From NCBI GenBank assembly GCA_903919205.1, contig CAIXHE010000107.1:1-64000 (forward strand): a stretch of 64,000 nucleotides of DNA. Reading direction: 5' to 3'. Origin of the DNA: an uncultured Opitutaceae bacterium. Its GTDB lineage: Bacteria > Verrucomicrobiota > Verrucomicrobiia > Opitutales > Opitutaceae. Every line of letters begins with the position of its first letter. The first letter of the stretch is position 1. The notes below the pieces were generated by a model. That model did not search any database and was not told where the DNA came from. It saw only the letters and a program-made list of their open reading frames with translations. The translations under genes were made by a program, and so were the position numbers. Below are positions 10,128 to 20,793 of this stretch, piece by piece.

Positions 10128-13100
10128 AGGTGGCGAACGGGGGGTCGGCCGGGCCCCGCAGCCGGCCCGAGTGCATCCGCCTTCGCGGCGTGCGACAGAA
10201 CAACCTCAAGGGATTCGACCTCGACGTTCCCCTCGGCCGCTACGTGGTCGTCACCGGGCTCTCCGGGGCGGGGAAAAGCTCGCTCGTGTTCGACACGCTG
10301 CACGCCGAGGGGCAGCGCCGCTACGTGGAGACCTTCAGCGCCTACACGCGCCAGTTCCTAGAGCTCCTCGCCAAGCCGCGCGTCGACTCGATCGAGAACA
10401 TCCGTCCCTCGATCGCGATCGAGCAGACCAACACCGTCAAGAGCTCGCGCTCGACCGTGGGCACGATGACGGAGCTGACCGACTTCTTCAAGGTGTGGTT
10501 CAGCCATGTTGCGCAGTGCTTCGACCCCGCCACGGGCGAGCAGGTCGAGGACGACAGCCCCCAGAGCGTCTGGCGCAAGGTGCTGGCCGCCAAGGCCGGC
10601 TCGACCGTGGTCGTGGCCTTCGAGGTGGCGCGCCCCGAGAAGCTCTCCTGGGCCGAGATCCTGCCGAGCCTGAAGAACCAGGCCTACGTGCGCCTGCTGG
10701 CCGAGACCGCGCCGGGCGCGGGCCTCTCGGCGCTGCGGGTCGACGACCTGCTGGCCGACCCCTCGCCGATCGCCTCGTCGCGCAGCGTCTTCGTGGCGCA
10801 GGACCGCGTCCGCGTCGAACCCGCGGCGATGGCCCGCTTCACCGAGGCCGTCGAGACGGCGATGCACTTCGGAAAGGGCGAGGTGCGGGTCTTCGACGGC
10901 GCTGACTTTGCCGAGGTGGGACACTACTCGCGCGGGCTTCACTCGCCGAAGACCGGCCGGCGCTTCCGGCCGGCCACCCCGCCGCTCTTCTCCTTTAATT
11001 CCCCGCTCGGGGCGTGCCCGGCCTGCCGCGGATTCGGGCGCGTGATCGAGATCGACTACCGGCTCGCGATACCCGACCCCTCGCTCTCGATCGACCAGGG
11101 AGCCATCCGCTGCTGGGAGGGCGAGGTCTACAGCGCGTCAAAGGACGACCTGCGGAAGTTCACCCGCAAGCTGAAGATCCCCACCGACGTCGCGTTCGAG
11201 AAGCTGACGGCGGAGCAGCGCGCGTTCATCGTCGAGGGCGAGCCCGGCTACGGCGCCGAGAACGGCAGGGAGTGGCCGAAATACTGGTACGGGGTGAAGG
11301 GCTTCTTCCGCTTCCTGGAGAAGAACACGTACAAGATGCACGTGCGGGTGTTCCTGTCGCGGTACCGCTCGTACAACACCTGCCCGGCCTGCGGCGGCGC
11401 GCGGCTCCAGCCCGAGGCCCTCTGCTGGAAGTGGCGCGGCCGCACCCTGCCCGAGCTCTACGCCCTGCCGGTCGACACGCTCCTCGAGCTCGTGCGCGGC
11501 GCGAAGGCTCCTGCGGCCGAGCGCCCCGCGGCGCTCGCCTACGACTCGATCGTCACGAGGCTGAGGTACCTCCGCGAGGTGGGCCTGGGCTACCTGACGC
11601 CGGACCGGCCCTCGCGCACCCTCTCGGGCGGCGAGGTCGAGCGCGTCAACCTGACCGGCTGCCTCGGCACGTCCCTCGTCGACACGCTCTTCGTCATGGA
11701 CGAGCCGAGCGTGGGGCTTCACCCGCGCGACATCGACCGGCTGATCGGGATCATCCGCTCGCTGGTCGACGCGGGCAACTCGGTGGTCGTCGTCGAGCAC
11801 GACGAGGCGATGATACGCGCCGCCGACCACGTGATCGAGATAGGGCCGGAGCCGGGTCACCGCGGGGGAAACGTCGTCTTCGAAGGCACGGTCGGGCAGA
11901 TGCTCCGCTCCGAGGCGAGCATCACCGGGGACTACTTCTCCGGGCGGCGCACGATCGCCGCCCCGCAGAGGCGGCGCCCGGTCGAGGCCGGCCTCCCCCA
12001 CCTCGAGTTCCTGGGGGCCCGCAAGCACAACCTCGCGGGGGTCGACGTGCGCATCCCCCTCGGGCGGTTCGTGTGCCTGAGCGGCGTCTCCGGCTCGGGC
12101 AAGTCCACGCTGCTCGACAACGTGATCTACCAGGGCCTGCTCGCCCACCGCGGCAAGCCGGCCGAGGACCCGGCGAGCGTGACGGCGGTCAGGGGCGCCG
12201 GGCTCGTCTCGGAGCCGGTGCTCGTGGACCAGGGGCCCCTCTCGCGCACGCCCCGCTCCAACCCGGCCCTGTACGTCGAGGCCTGGGACCTGATCCGCGA
12301 GCTCTTCGCGGCCACGCCCGAGGCGCGCGAGGCGGGCCTGGGCGCCTCGAGCTTCTCCTTCAACGGCGGCGACGGCCGCTGCGACAGCTGCCAGGGCCTC
12401 GGCTACGAGCGCGTCGAGATGCAGTTCCTCTCGGACGTCTATGTGCCCTGCCCCGTCTGCGAGGGCCGTCGCTTCAAGCCGGAGGTGCTCGCGATCGCCT
12501 GGAACGGGGTGTCGGTCGCGGGGATCCTGGACATGAGCGTCACCGAGGCGATGCGGCACTTCGCGGCCTCGCAGCAGATACGTCACCGCCTGGCCCCGCT
12601 CGAATCGGTGGGTCTGGGCTACCTGACGCTCGGCCAGCCGCTCAACACGCTCTCCGGGGGCGAGTCCCAGAGGCTCAAGCTCGTGCGCTACCTGGGCGCC
12701 CTGCCCGGCCAGGCCGGGGCGCTGCTGCTCCTGGACGAGCCAACCACGGGCCTGCACCGCCACGACGTCGCCCGGCTCCTCGCGGTGCTCCAGGCGCTCG
12801 TCGAGCGCGGGCACAGCCTGGTCGTGATCGAGCACAATCTGGACGTCCTCAAGTCGGCCGACTGGATCATCGAGGTGGGGCCCGAGGCCGGGGCAGGCGG
12901 CGGCCGGATCGTGGCCGAGGGCACCCCGGAGGCGGTCGCGCTCGCCGGGGCCGCGACCTCGGGGTTCCTCGCGGCGGCCCTGGGCGGCCCCGCCGCGGCT
13001 CCGCCCGAGCCGTCGGGCGCGGAGCAGGCCGAGCCGGCGCCGCCGTCCACGACGATCGAGGTGGTGGGGGCCCGCGAGAACAACCTGAAGAACCTCTCGG

Positions 13101-15718
13101 TCTCGATCCCGCTGCGGCAGCTGACGGTGGTGACGGGCGTCTCCGGATCGGGCAAGTCCACCCTCGCCTTCGACATCATCTTCGCGGAGGGCCAGCGCCG
13201 GTTCATGGAGTCCATGTCGCCCTACGCGCGCCAGTTCGTCGAGCAGATGCCCCGGCCCGCGATAGACCGGCTGACCGGCATCCCGCCGGCGGTCGCGATC
13301 GAGCAGCGCGTCACGCGGGGCTCGCTCAAGTCGACGGTGGCCACGATCACGGAGGTGGCGCAGTACCTGCGGCTGCTCTACGCCCGGCTGGGCGTGCAGC
13401 ACCACCCGGAGACGGACCGGCCCGTGCGGCCGCTCTCGGCCGGGGCGCTGCGGGCGCTCTTGAAGCGGGTCATGTCGAGCGCCTCCGCTCGCCGCTCGAA
13501 GCACCTGTACCTCTGCGCCCCCCTCGTGCGCGGCCGCAAGGGCCACCACCAGCCGATCGCCGACTGGATCGCGAACCAGGGCTACGAACTCATGCGCGCG
13601 GACGGGAAGCTCGGCAGGGTCGACGCCTTCCAGAAGCTCGACCGCTACAAGGAGCACGACATCGAGGTGGTCGTGGCCGACGTGAAGGGCGCGCCCCGCC
13701 CGGGCCTGGCGCTCGACCGCGCGCTCGCCGTCGGCAAGGGCTCGTGCTTCCTGCTGACGCCCTCGGGAGAGGTGCTCTCGTGGTTCTCTACCACCCGCAC
13801 GGACATCGAGTCCGGCGAGTCGTTCCCGGAGCTCGACCCGAAGGACTTCTCGTTCAACTCGTCCCGTGGCTGGTGCCCGACCTGCCGGGGCTACGGCCAC
13901 ATCCACCCGTGGATGCTCGACCCCGACGCAGGCGAGGAGGACGAGACCGTCCAGCGCCTGAGGCAGCTCGGCCTCGCGGCCGGCGAGGAGCGGGCCGAGG
14001 GGGGGATGCCCTGCCCGGACTGCCACGGCGAGCGACTGAACCGCATCTCGCGCGCGGTGAAGCTCCACTTCAAGGGCAGGCAGGAGCCCCTGTCGCTGCC
14101 GGCGCTCCTGCGCCGCCCGCCGGCCGAGCTGATCGAAACCCTGGCGGCCATGGAGCTCGACGAGCGGGGCCGGCTGGTGACGCGCGACATCGTGCCGCAG
14201 ATCCGCGAGCGGCTGCTCTTCATGGACCACGTCGGGCTTGGCTACCTCTCTCTCGACCGGGCGACGAAGACCCTGTCCGGAGGCGAGGCCCAGCGCATCC
14301 GCCTGGCGGCCCAGCTCGGAACGAACCTGGCCGGCGTCCTCTACGTGCTCGACGAGCCGAGCATCGGCCTGCACGCGCGCGACAACCAGCAGCTGATCTC
14401 GACGCTCCTGTCGCTGCGCGACAAGGGCAACACGCTGGTCGTGGTCGAGCACGACGACGAACTGATGGAGCAGGCCGACCTCATCATCGACCTAGGGCCC
14501 GGCGCGGGCGTGCACGGGGGCGCCCTCCTGGCGCGGGGCACCCCGGCCGAGATCCGGGCGAACGACTCGTCGCTGACCGGCGTCTTCCTCGCCCGCGGCA
14601 TCCCGCACCCGCTGCGGGGCTCCTACCGCGGGATCGCGAAGGCGGACATCACGGAGCCCTGGATCGAGCTTCGCGGCGCCCACCTGCGCAACATCCGCGC
14701 GCAGGACCTGCTCGTGCCCCCGGGACGCCTCACGATGGTCGCGGGACCGAGCGGCGCCGGCAAGTCGACCCTGTTCCGGGACCTGCTTGGGCCGGCGGTC
14801 TCCTGCGCCATCAAGGAGCGGGCGAAGAGGCTGAGCGGCCGCGCGTATGCAAAGGCGTGCCCGGCCGCCGAGGGCGGATTCCGCGAGCTGCGGGGGGCGA
14901 GCGCCTTCCGCTCGGTGATCGAGGTGGACCAGTCGCCGATAGGCAAGACGCCGCGCTCCACGCCCGCCACCTACCTCGGCATCTTCGATCTGATCCGCAA
15001 GTTCTTCGCCTCGCTGCCCGAGTCGAAGATCCGGGGCTACACGGCCTCGCGGTTCTCGTTCAACACCGAGGGGGGCCGCTGCCCCGCCTGCGAGGGCGCG
15101 GGGCGCATCCGGCTCGAGATGGCGTTCATGCCCGACACCTACCTGCCGTGCGACGACTGCCAGGGCCTGCGCTACGGGCCGGAGCTGGCGGACGTCACCT
15201 GGCGCGACCGCTCGATCGGGCAGGTGCTCCAGCTCACTTTCGACGAGGCCGCCGGGTTCTTCAGCTTCCATTCCGAGCTCGGGGCCGTCTGCCAACTCAT
15301 GTCGGACTGCGGCCTGGGTTACCTGACGCTCGGCCAGAGCTCGTCCACGCTCTCGGGCGGCGAGGCCCAGCGACTCAAGCTCGTCACCGAGCTCTCGAAG
15401 GGACTGGCGAGCTTCAAGGAGCGCAACCGCGGGCTCTCGCCGCGCAACCTCTACATCCTCGAGGAGCCCACGATCGGCCTGCACCTGAGCGACTGCGAGA
15501 AGCTGATAAAGGTACTGCACTCGCTGGTCGACCAGGGGCACACCGTGGTCGTGATCGAGCACAACCTGGACCTGATCGCCGAGGCCGACTACGTGGTCGA
15601 GCTCGGGCCGGGGGGCGGCCCGAAGGGCGGCAAGATCACCTATCAGGGGACTCTGAGGGGGCTCATGAGCTCGAAGTCGAGCTCGACCGCCCCTTACCTG
15701 CGGGCCCGGGCCCGCTAG
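10124..15718 (+). CDS. uvrA: tandem-duplicated excinuclease ABC subunit A (four ATPase modules)
   Basis: Four P-loops ([36 protein letters not shown]), four signatures ([36 protein letters not shown]) and repeated CxxC zinc modules in a single ORF. Start inferred at a GTG around 10124-10130 overlapping the upstream stop. Confidence 0.93.
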   Translation: MKVANGGSAGPRSRPECIRLRGVRQNNLKGFDLDVPLGRYVVVTGLSGAGKSSLVFDTLHAEGQRRYVETFSAYTRQFLELLAKPRVDSIENIRPSIAIEQTNTVKSSRSTVGTMTELTDFFKVWFSHVAQCFDPATGEQVEDDSPQSVWRKVLAAKAGSTVVVAFEVARPEKLSWAEILPSLKNQAYVRLLAETAPGAGLSALRVDDLLADPSPIASSRSVFVAQDRVRVEPAAMARFTEAVETAMHFGKGEVRVFDGADFAEVGHYSRGLHSPKTGRRFRPATPPLFSFNSPLGACPACRGFGRVIEIDYRLAIPDPSLSIDQGAIRCWEGEVYSASKDDLRKFTRKLKIPTDVAFEKLTAEQRAFIVEGEPGYGAENGREWPKYWYGVKGFFRFLEKNTYKMHVRVFLSRYRSYNTCPACGGARLQPEALCWKWRGRTLPELYALPVDTLLELVRGAKAPAAERPAALAYDSIVTRLRYLREVGLGYLTPDRPSRTLSGGEVERVNLTGCLGTSLVDTLFVMDEPSVGLHPRDIDRLIGIIRSLVDAGNSVVVVEHDEAMIRAADHVIEIGPEPGHRGGNVVFEGTVGQMLRSEASITGDYFSGRRTIAAPQRRRPVEAGLPHLEFLGARKHNLAGVDVRIPLGRFVCLSGVSGSGKSTLLDNVIYQGLLAHRGKPAEDPASVTAVRGAGLVSEPVLVDQGPLSRTPRSNPALYVEAWDLIRELFAATPEAREAGLGASSFSFNGGDGRCDSCQGLGYERVEMQFLSDVYVPCPVCEGRRFKPEVLAIAWNGVSVAGILDMSVTEAMRHFAASQQIRHRLAPLESVGLGYLTLGQPLNTLSGGESQRLKLVRYLGALPGQAGALLLLDEPTTGLHRHDVARLLAVLQALVERGHSLVVIEHNLDVLKSADWIIEVGPEAGAGGGRIVAEGTPEAVALAGAATSGFLAAALGGPAAAPPEPSGAEQAEPAPPSTTIEVVGARENNLKNLSVSIPLRQLTVVTGVSGSGKSTLAFDIIFAEGQRRFMESMSPYARQFVEQMPRPAIDRLTGIPPAVAIEQRVTRGSLKSTVATITEVAQYLRLLYARLGVQHHPETDRPVRPLSAGALRALLKRVMSSASARRSKHLYLCAPLVRGRKGHHQPIADWIANQGYELMRADGKLGRVDAFQKLDRYKEHDIEVVVADVKGAPRPGLALDRALAVGKGSCFLLTPSGEVLSWFSTTRTDIESGESFPELDPKDFSFNSSRGWCPTCRGYGHIHPWMLDPDAGEEDETVQRLRQLGLAAGEERAEGGMPCPDCHGERLNRISRAVKLHFKGRQEPLSLPALLRRPPAELIETLAAMELDERGRLVTRDIVPQIRERLLFMDHVGLGYLSLDRATKTLSGGEAQRIRLAAQLGTNLAGVLYVLDEPSIGLHARDNQQLISTLLSLRDKGNTLVVVEHDDELMEQADLIIDLGPGAGVHGGALLARGTPAEIRANDSSLTGVFLARGIPHPLRGSYRGIAKADITEPWIELRGAHLRNIRAQDLLVPPGRLTMVAGPSGAGKSTLFRDLLGPAVSCAIKERAKRLSGRAYAKACPAAEGGFRELRGASAFRSVIEVDQSPIGKTPRSTPATYLGIFDLIRKFFASLPESKIRGYTASRFSFNTEGGRCPACEGAGRIRLEMAFMPDTYLPCDDCQGLRYGPELADVTWRDRSIGQVLQLTFDEAAGFFSFHSELGAVCQLMSDCGLGYLTLGQSSSTLSGGEAQRLKLVTELSKGLASFKERNRGLSPRNLYILEEPTIGLHLSDCEKLIKVLHSLVDQGHTVVVIEHNLDLIAEADYVVELGPGGGPKGGKITYQGTLRGLMSSKSSSTAPYLRARAR

Positions 15719-16124
15719 GGCTCCACCCGACGAGGGCGGCGCGCACGGCCCCGGCGATCTCCGAAGCCCTCGCGGGCTTCAGCAGGCAGGCCGAGAGCCC
15801 CGCCGTCTCAATGCCGCGCGCGATGAAGTCCGGGTTCGAGTAGCCCGTGACCAGGATCCGCTTCGCGGCCGGGTAAGCGGCCTTGGAGCGCTCGAGGAAG
15901 TCGAGCCCCTGCTCCCCGGGAAGCACGTGGTCGCAGACGATCACGTCGACGGGGTGCGCGGCGAGGATGGCGTCGGCCTTCACGGCGTCCGCGGCCGTGT
16001 GGAGCCTGAAGACGCCCTCGAGGTGCCTGCTGAGTGCGTCGAGCAGCATGGGCTCGTCGTCAACCAGGAGCACCGCCGGCCGGGAGGACGGCGCGGGGGC
16101 GCCCTTTGAGGGGCCCCGGGCCAT
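15663..16124 (-). CDS. single-domain response regulator
   Basis: VLLVDDEPMLLDALSRHL...VIVCDHVLPGEQGLDF...RILVTGY...LLKP receiver domain. Confidence 0.85.
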   Translation of the reverse strand: MARGPSKGAPAPSSRPAVLLVDDEPMLLDALSRHLEGVFRLHTAADAVKADAILAAHPVDVIVCDHVLPGEQGLDFLERSKAAYPAAKRILVTGYSNPDFIARGIETAGLSACLLKPARASEIAGAVRAALVGWSPSGPGPAGKGRSSSTSSS

Positions 16125-16522
16125 CAGCCTGCGGCGCGGGCCGCCTCACCCACCACCTTGACCAGCTCGGCGAAGGCCACCGGCTTCAGGAGATAGCGAA
16201 AGAGCGCCGCCTCGTTGACGCTGCGGATCAGCATCTCGGGCTTCATGTAGCCGGTGATCAGGATCCTCTGCATGTTGGGGTACTCCTCGCGCGCCCGCAC
16301 CAGGAAGCTCATGCCGTTGCCGCCGGGCATCAGGTGGTCGCTCACGAGCACCTTGAAGGCCTTCTTGCGCAGGATGAAGTCGGCCTCGCGGGCCGACGAC
16401 GCGCTCGAGACGTCAAAATAGGGGCTCAGGGCGGCGGCGTAGGCCTCGACGAGGGGCTTTTCGTCGTCGACAACAAGGACCGCCAACTTCTTTTCCTGCG
16501 GGCTCGACTCGGCTGGGGGCAT
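16124..16522 (-). CDS. single-domain response regulator (paralogue of the neighbour)
   Basis: VLVVDDEKPLVEAYAAAL...VLVSDHLMPGGNGMSFL...RILITGY...LLKP; probable start MPPAESSPQEKK. Confidence 0.85.
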   Translation of the reverse strand: MPPAESSPQEKKLAVLVVDDEKPLVEAYAAALSPYFDVSSASSAREADFILRKKAFKVLVSDHLMPGGNGMSFLVRAREEYPNMQRILITGYMKPEMLIRSVNEAALFRYLLKPVAFAELVKVVGEAARAAG

Positions 16523-16650
16523 GCGGTTGCGAACCTGCCCATGGGGTCCGGGGTTGGCAAATCGAAACCCTGCGGGGGGCTCCCGTTTCAACCGGCCTTT
16601 TGAATTGCTTCAGTTGTGGGGCCGCGGTTCGATGGATACGCAGAGCAGCC

Positions 16651-17628
16651 ATGGCCGATCCCGCATCATCCCCCTCAGCCATCGCCGTGGAGCGCAACGC
16701 CGCCGGCCACACCCGGATCCATCGTGCCGCCCGCTATGGCGAGCTCTCCACGCTGCCGCCCGAGGCGCTGACCGAGGCCCTGCTGACCCAGAGGAACGAC
16801 GCCGGGTACACGCCCCTCCACCATGCCGCCATCGGGGGGCACCTAAGCCAGGTTCCGGCCGCGATCCTGACGGTGGGCAACCTCTCGCTGCGCAGCAACG
16901 CGGGCTACACAGTGTACCATGCGGCGGCCGCCTACGGGACCCTGGGACAGATCCCCGCCCCCCTGCTCACGGACGACATCTTTCACATCAAGAACGATAT
17001 GGGAAACACGGTGCTGCACGAGGCCGCCGAGAACGGCACGCTCGACAAGATCCCCGTCGAGCGCGTGACCCCCGATAACCTCAGCCTGCGCAACCTGAGC
17101 GGAGAGACCGTGCTGCACGTGGCGGCCTTCAACGGGCACCTGGACCAGGTTCCCGCGGCGTTGCTCACCCAGGCGGCGCTGCGCGAGGCGACCTCGGCGG
17201 GGGACACCGTGTTTCACGCGGCGGCCATATCGGGGCACCTGGAGCAGGTCCCCGGCTCGCTCCTCGTGCTCGAGAACCTCTCGATCCCGAGCAAGGCAGG
17301 CTTCACCCCGGCCCACGCGGCCGCCGAGACCGGCCAGCTCCGCAAGATCCCCGCCGAGCGCATCACCGGCGAGATGCTCATGAGCCGCAACGACAACGGG
17401 GACACCCCGCTCCATGCAGCCGCCTCCGAGGGTCACCTGGACCAGATCCCCCCGGCCCTCCTGACCCGCGAGCGCGTCTCGACCCGCAACTACGACGGGC
17501 TATCGGTGCTGAGGCTGGCGACCGAGCGCGGCTTCCTGGAGCAGATCCCGCCGGACGCCCGCCCGCGCGAGTACGGGCCGGTCTCCCGCATCCTGCGCAA
17601 GCTCAGCAGTACCCGCTCGCCGTTCTGA
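16651..17628 (+). CDS. ankyrin-like repeat protein (nine 33-aa units, non-canonical second half)
   Basis: Exact 33-aa periodicity in the translation, e.g. NDNGDTPLHAAASEGHLDQIPPALLTRERVSTR; start ATG at 16651. Confidence 0.85.
   Translation: MADPASSPSAIAVERNAAGHTRIHRAARYGELSTLPPEALTEALLTQRNDAGYTPLHHAAIGGHLSQVPAAILTVGNLSLRSNAGYTVYHAAAAYGTLGQIPAPLLTDDIFHIKNDMGNTVLHEAAENGTLDKIPVERVTPDNLSLRNLSGETVLHVAAFNGHLDQVPAALLTQAALREATSAGDTVFHAAAISGHLEQVPGSLLVLENLSIPSKAGFTPAHAAAETGQLRKIPAERITGEMLMSRNDNGDTPLHAAASEGHLDQIPPALLTRERVSTRNYDGLSVLRLATERGFLEQIPPDARPREYGPVSRILRKLSSTRSPF
16696..17587 (+). repeat. nine 99-bp units encoding 33-aa ankyrin-like repeats
   Basis: Units split cleanly every 33 residues, from NAAGHTRIH... 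to NYDGLSVLRLATERGFLEQIPP... Confidence 0.8.
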
Positions 17629-17722
17629 GGCGGCCGGCGCGCGCCCCACAAAGTGGCGCGGGGGTCACTTTGGACTTTCCCAAGGGGCCACTCTCGGGTG
17701 GACTCGACTCTCCTCTTCCTAG

Positions 17723-19009
<1,287 letters not shown>

Positions 19010-19033
19010 GCGGTTCTGACGGGGCGGCGCCGG

Positions 19034-19456
19034 TCAGGCCGGCGCCGCGGTTCCGGCCGCCGGGGGATCCTCGGTCTCCTCGGCGATGTTGTCGAAGGCG
19101 TCGGAGAGCATCTGCAGCACCTCGGACTTGGGCGCGTGCTTCAGCACGTAGGCCTCGGCTCCCAGCTCGCGGGTCTGCATCACCGTCTTCATCGTGCTCT
19201 GAGAGGAGACGATGATCACCGGCATGTCCGGGTGCGCGGCCTTGAGCTTCGCAAGGACCTGCAGGCCGCCCATCTGCGGAAGGTTGATGTCGAGCAGCAC
19301 GACGTTCGGCTTGTGTGCGCCCGCCAGCTCGAGGGCGGTGGTTCCGTCTCCGGCCTCCCAGACGGTGGTGATCCCAAGCTGCTTCAGAAGCGTCTTGATG
19401 AGCAGTCGAACGTGGGGCTCGTCGTCGACGAGCAGGGCATTAACCGGCCTGGGCAT
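19034..19456 (-). CDS. CheY-like single-domain response regulator
   Basis: ALLVDDEPHVRLLIKTLLKQLG...VVLLDINLPQMGGLQVL...VIIVSS...VLKHAPKSEVLQML. Confidence 0.88.
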   Translation of the reverse strand: MPRPVNALLVDDEPHVRLLIKTLLKQLGITTVWEAGDGTTALELAGAHKPNVVLLDINLPQMGGLQVLAKLKAAHPDMPVIIVSSQSTMKTVMQTRELGAEAYVLKHAPKSEVLQMLSDAFDNIAEETEDPPAAGTAAPA

Positions 19457-19516
19457 GCGACCAATGTCATACCGACCGGCCGTTGTTGCAAGCCTCTGCC
19501 TGCGACGGGGCGGCGC

Positions 19517-20680
19517 CTAATCCACCCTCAGGATGTAGCCGCGCAGGTACTCGCTCTCCGGCATCGACACCATCACCGGGTGGTCCGGGGGCTGGTGGCA
19601 GAACTCGAGGACCTGCACCCGGCGCCGGGAGTCGGCGGCTGCGCCCGCGAGGACCGAGCGAAGCTCGGCATCCTGCATGTGGTGCGAGCAGGTGTAGGTG
19701 GCGAGGACGCCCCCGGGGGCGAGGCGCTGCATGGCGCGAAGGTTGATCTCCTTGTAGCCCCGGAGGGCCCCCTCCAGGGCGGACTTCGACTTGGCGAAGG
19801 GCGGAGGGTCGAGGATGATCACGTCCCAGGGGGGGCCGGCCTTGTTCGCCGGGTCGTTGAACCAGTCGAAGACGTTCGCGACCGCGAACTCCGCCGACAC
19901 GCCGTTTTTCTCGGCGTTTCGGCGTGCGGCCTCGACCGCGTCCGGGGCGCTGTCGAGCCCGAGCACGTGGGAGGCGCCCGCGCGCGCGGCGTGGATCGCA
20001 AACGATCCCTGGTTGCAGAAGGCGTCGAGCACCCGCTTGCCGGCGCAGTAGAGGGCGACCGCCGGGTGCTGGGCCCGCTGGTCCAGGTAGAATCCCGTCT
20101 TCTGGCCGCCCATCAGGTCGAGCCACACGTCGAAGCCGTCGATCCGGACCCAGCGCGCGGGCCAGTCTGCCCCGGAGCGGGTGTGCGTCTCCAGGCGGAG
20201 GCCCTCCAGGCGGCGGATGGGGGCGTCGTTTCGGAAAATGATCTCGGCCGGGCGAAGATGGGCGTCCAGGGCCTCGGTCAGGAGCCCGGTGCGCTTCTCC
20301 ATGGCCAGGCTCTGGATCTGCACGACCAGCACGTCGCCGTACTGGTCGACGACCAAGCCCGGCATGTCGTCGGACTCGGACCAGACCAGGCGCCGGTAGG
20401 CGCCCGGGGCCCGCCGCGAGACCGCCCGGGCTAGCGCCGCCGACAGGTAGGCGCCGTCCAGCACCACCCGCTCCCGGGAGAGCCTGCGCCAGACGATCTG
20501 GGAGCGACCGTTGCAGATCCCGGTGCCGAGCAGGCGGCCCATGCGGTCGCGGCACTCCACCACCTCGCCGTCGAACTCCGGGGGCAGCGGCGCCTCGACC
20601 TCGTTCGCGAACACCCAGGGGTGCCCGTAGAGCACACGCGCGTTGGCGTTGGGCTTGAGCTTGAAGGCGGCGACCGACAT
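19517..20680 (-). CDS. class I SAM-dependent rRNA methyltransferase (RlmI/PUA family)
   Basis: VLYGHPWVFANEVE, VLDAFCNQGSFAIHAARAGASHVLGLD, ILDPPPFAKSKSA. Confidence 0.88.
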   Translation of the reverse strand: MSVAAFKLKPNANARVLYGHPWVFANEVEAPLPPEFDGEVVECRDRMGRLLGTGICNGRSQIVWRRLSRERVVLDGAYLSAALARAVSRRAPGAYRRLVWSESDDMPGLVVDQYGDVLVVQIQSLAMEKRTGLLTEALDAHLRPAEIIFRNDAPIRRLEGLRLETHTRSGADWPARWVRIDGFDVWLDLMGGQKTGFYLDQRAQHPAVALYCAGKRVLDAFCNQGSFAIHAARAGASHVLGLDSAPDAVEAARRNAEKNGVSAEFAVANVFDWFNDPANKAGPPWDVIILDPPPFAKSKSALEGALRGYKEINLRAMQRLAPGGVLATYTCSHHMQDAELRSVLAGAAADSRRRVQVLEFCHQPPDHPVMVSMPESEYLRGYILRVD

Positions 20681-20793
20681 CCTCCCATCATCCGCCGCCC
20701 CCGCCCTGCGTAGAAGCCCAAAGTGCGCGGCCGGGCCGGATTCCCGAAAAGGCTTCCAAGGGGCCCCCGGGGGGATTTTACTGGCCAGTTCCG

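Noticed and set aside
11138-14452. 1104-aa minus-strand ORF, and the 1609-aa shifted-frame ORF 11014..15843
   Set aside because: Both lie within uvrA, which has clear motifs; their translations are R/P/G/A-rich with no domain signal.
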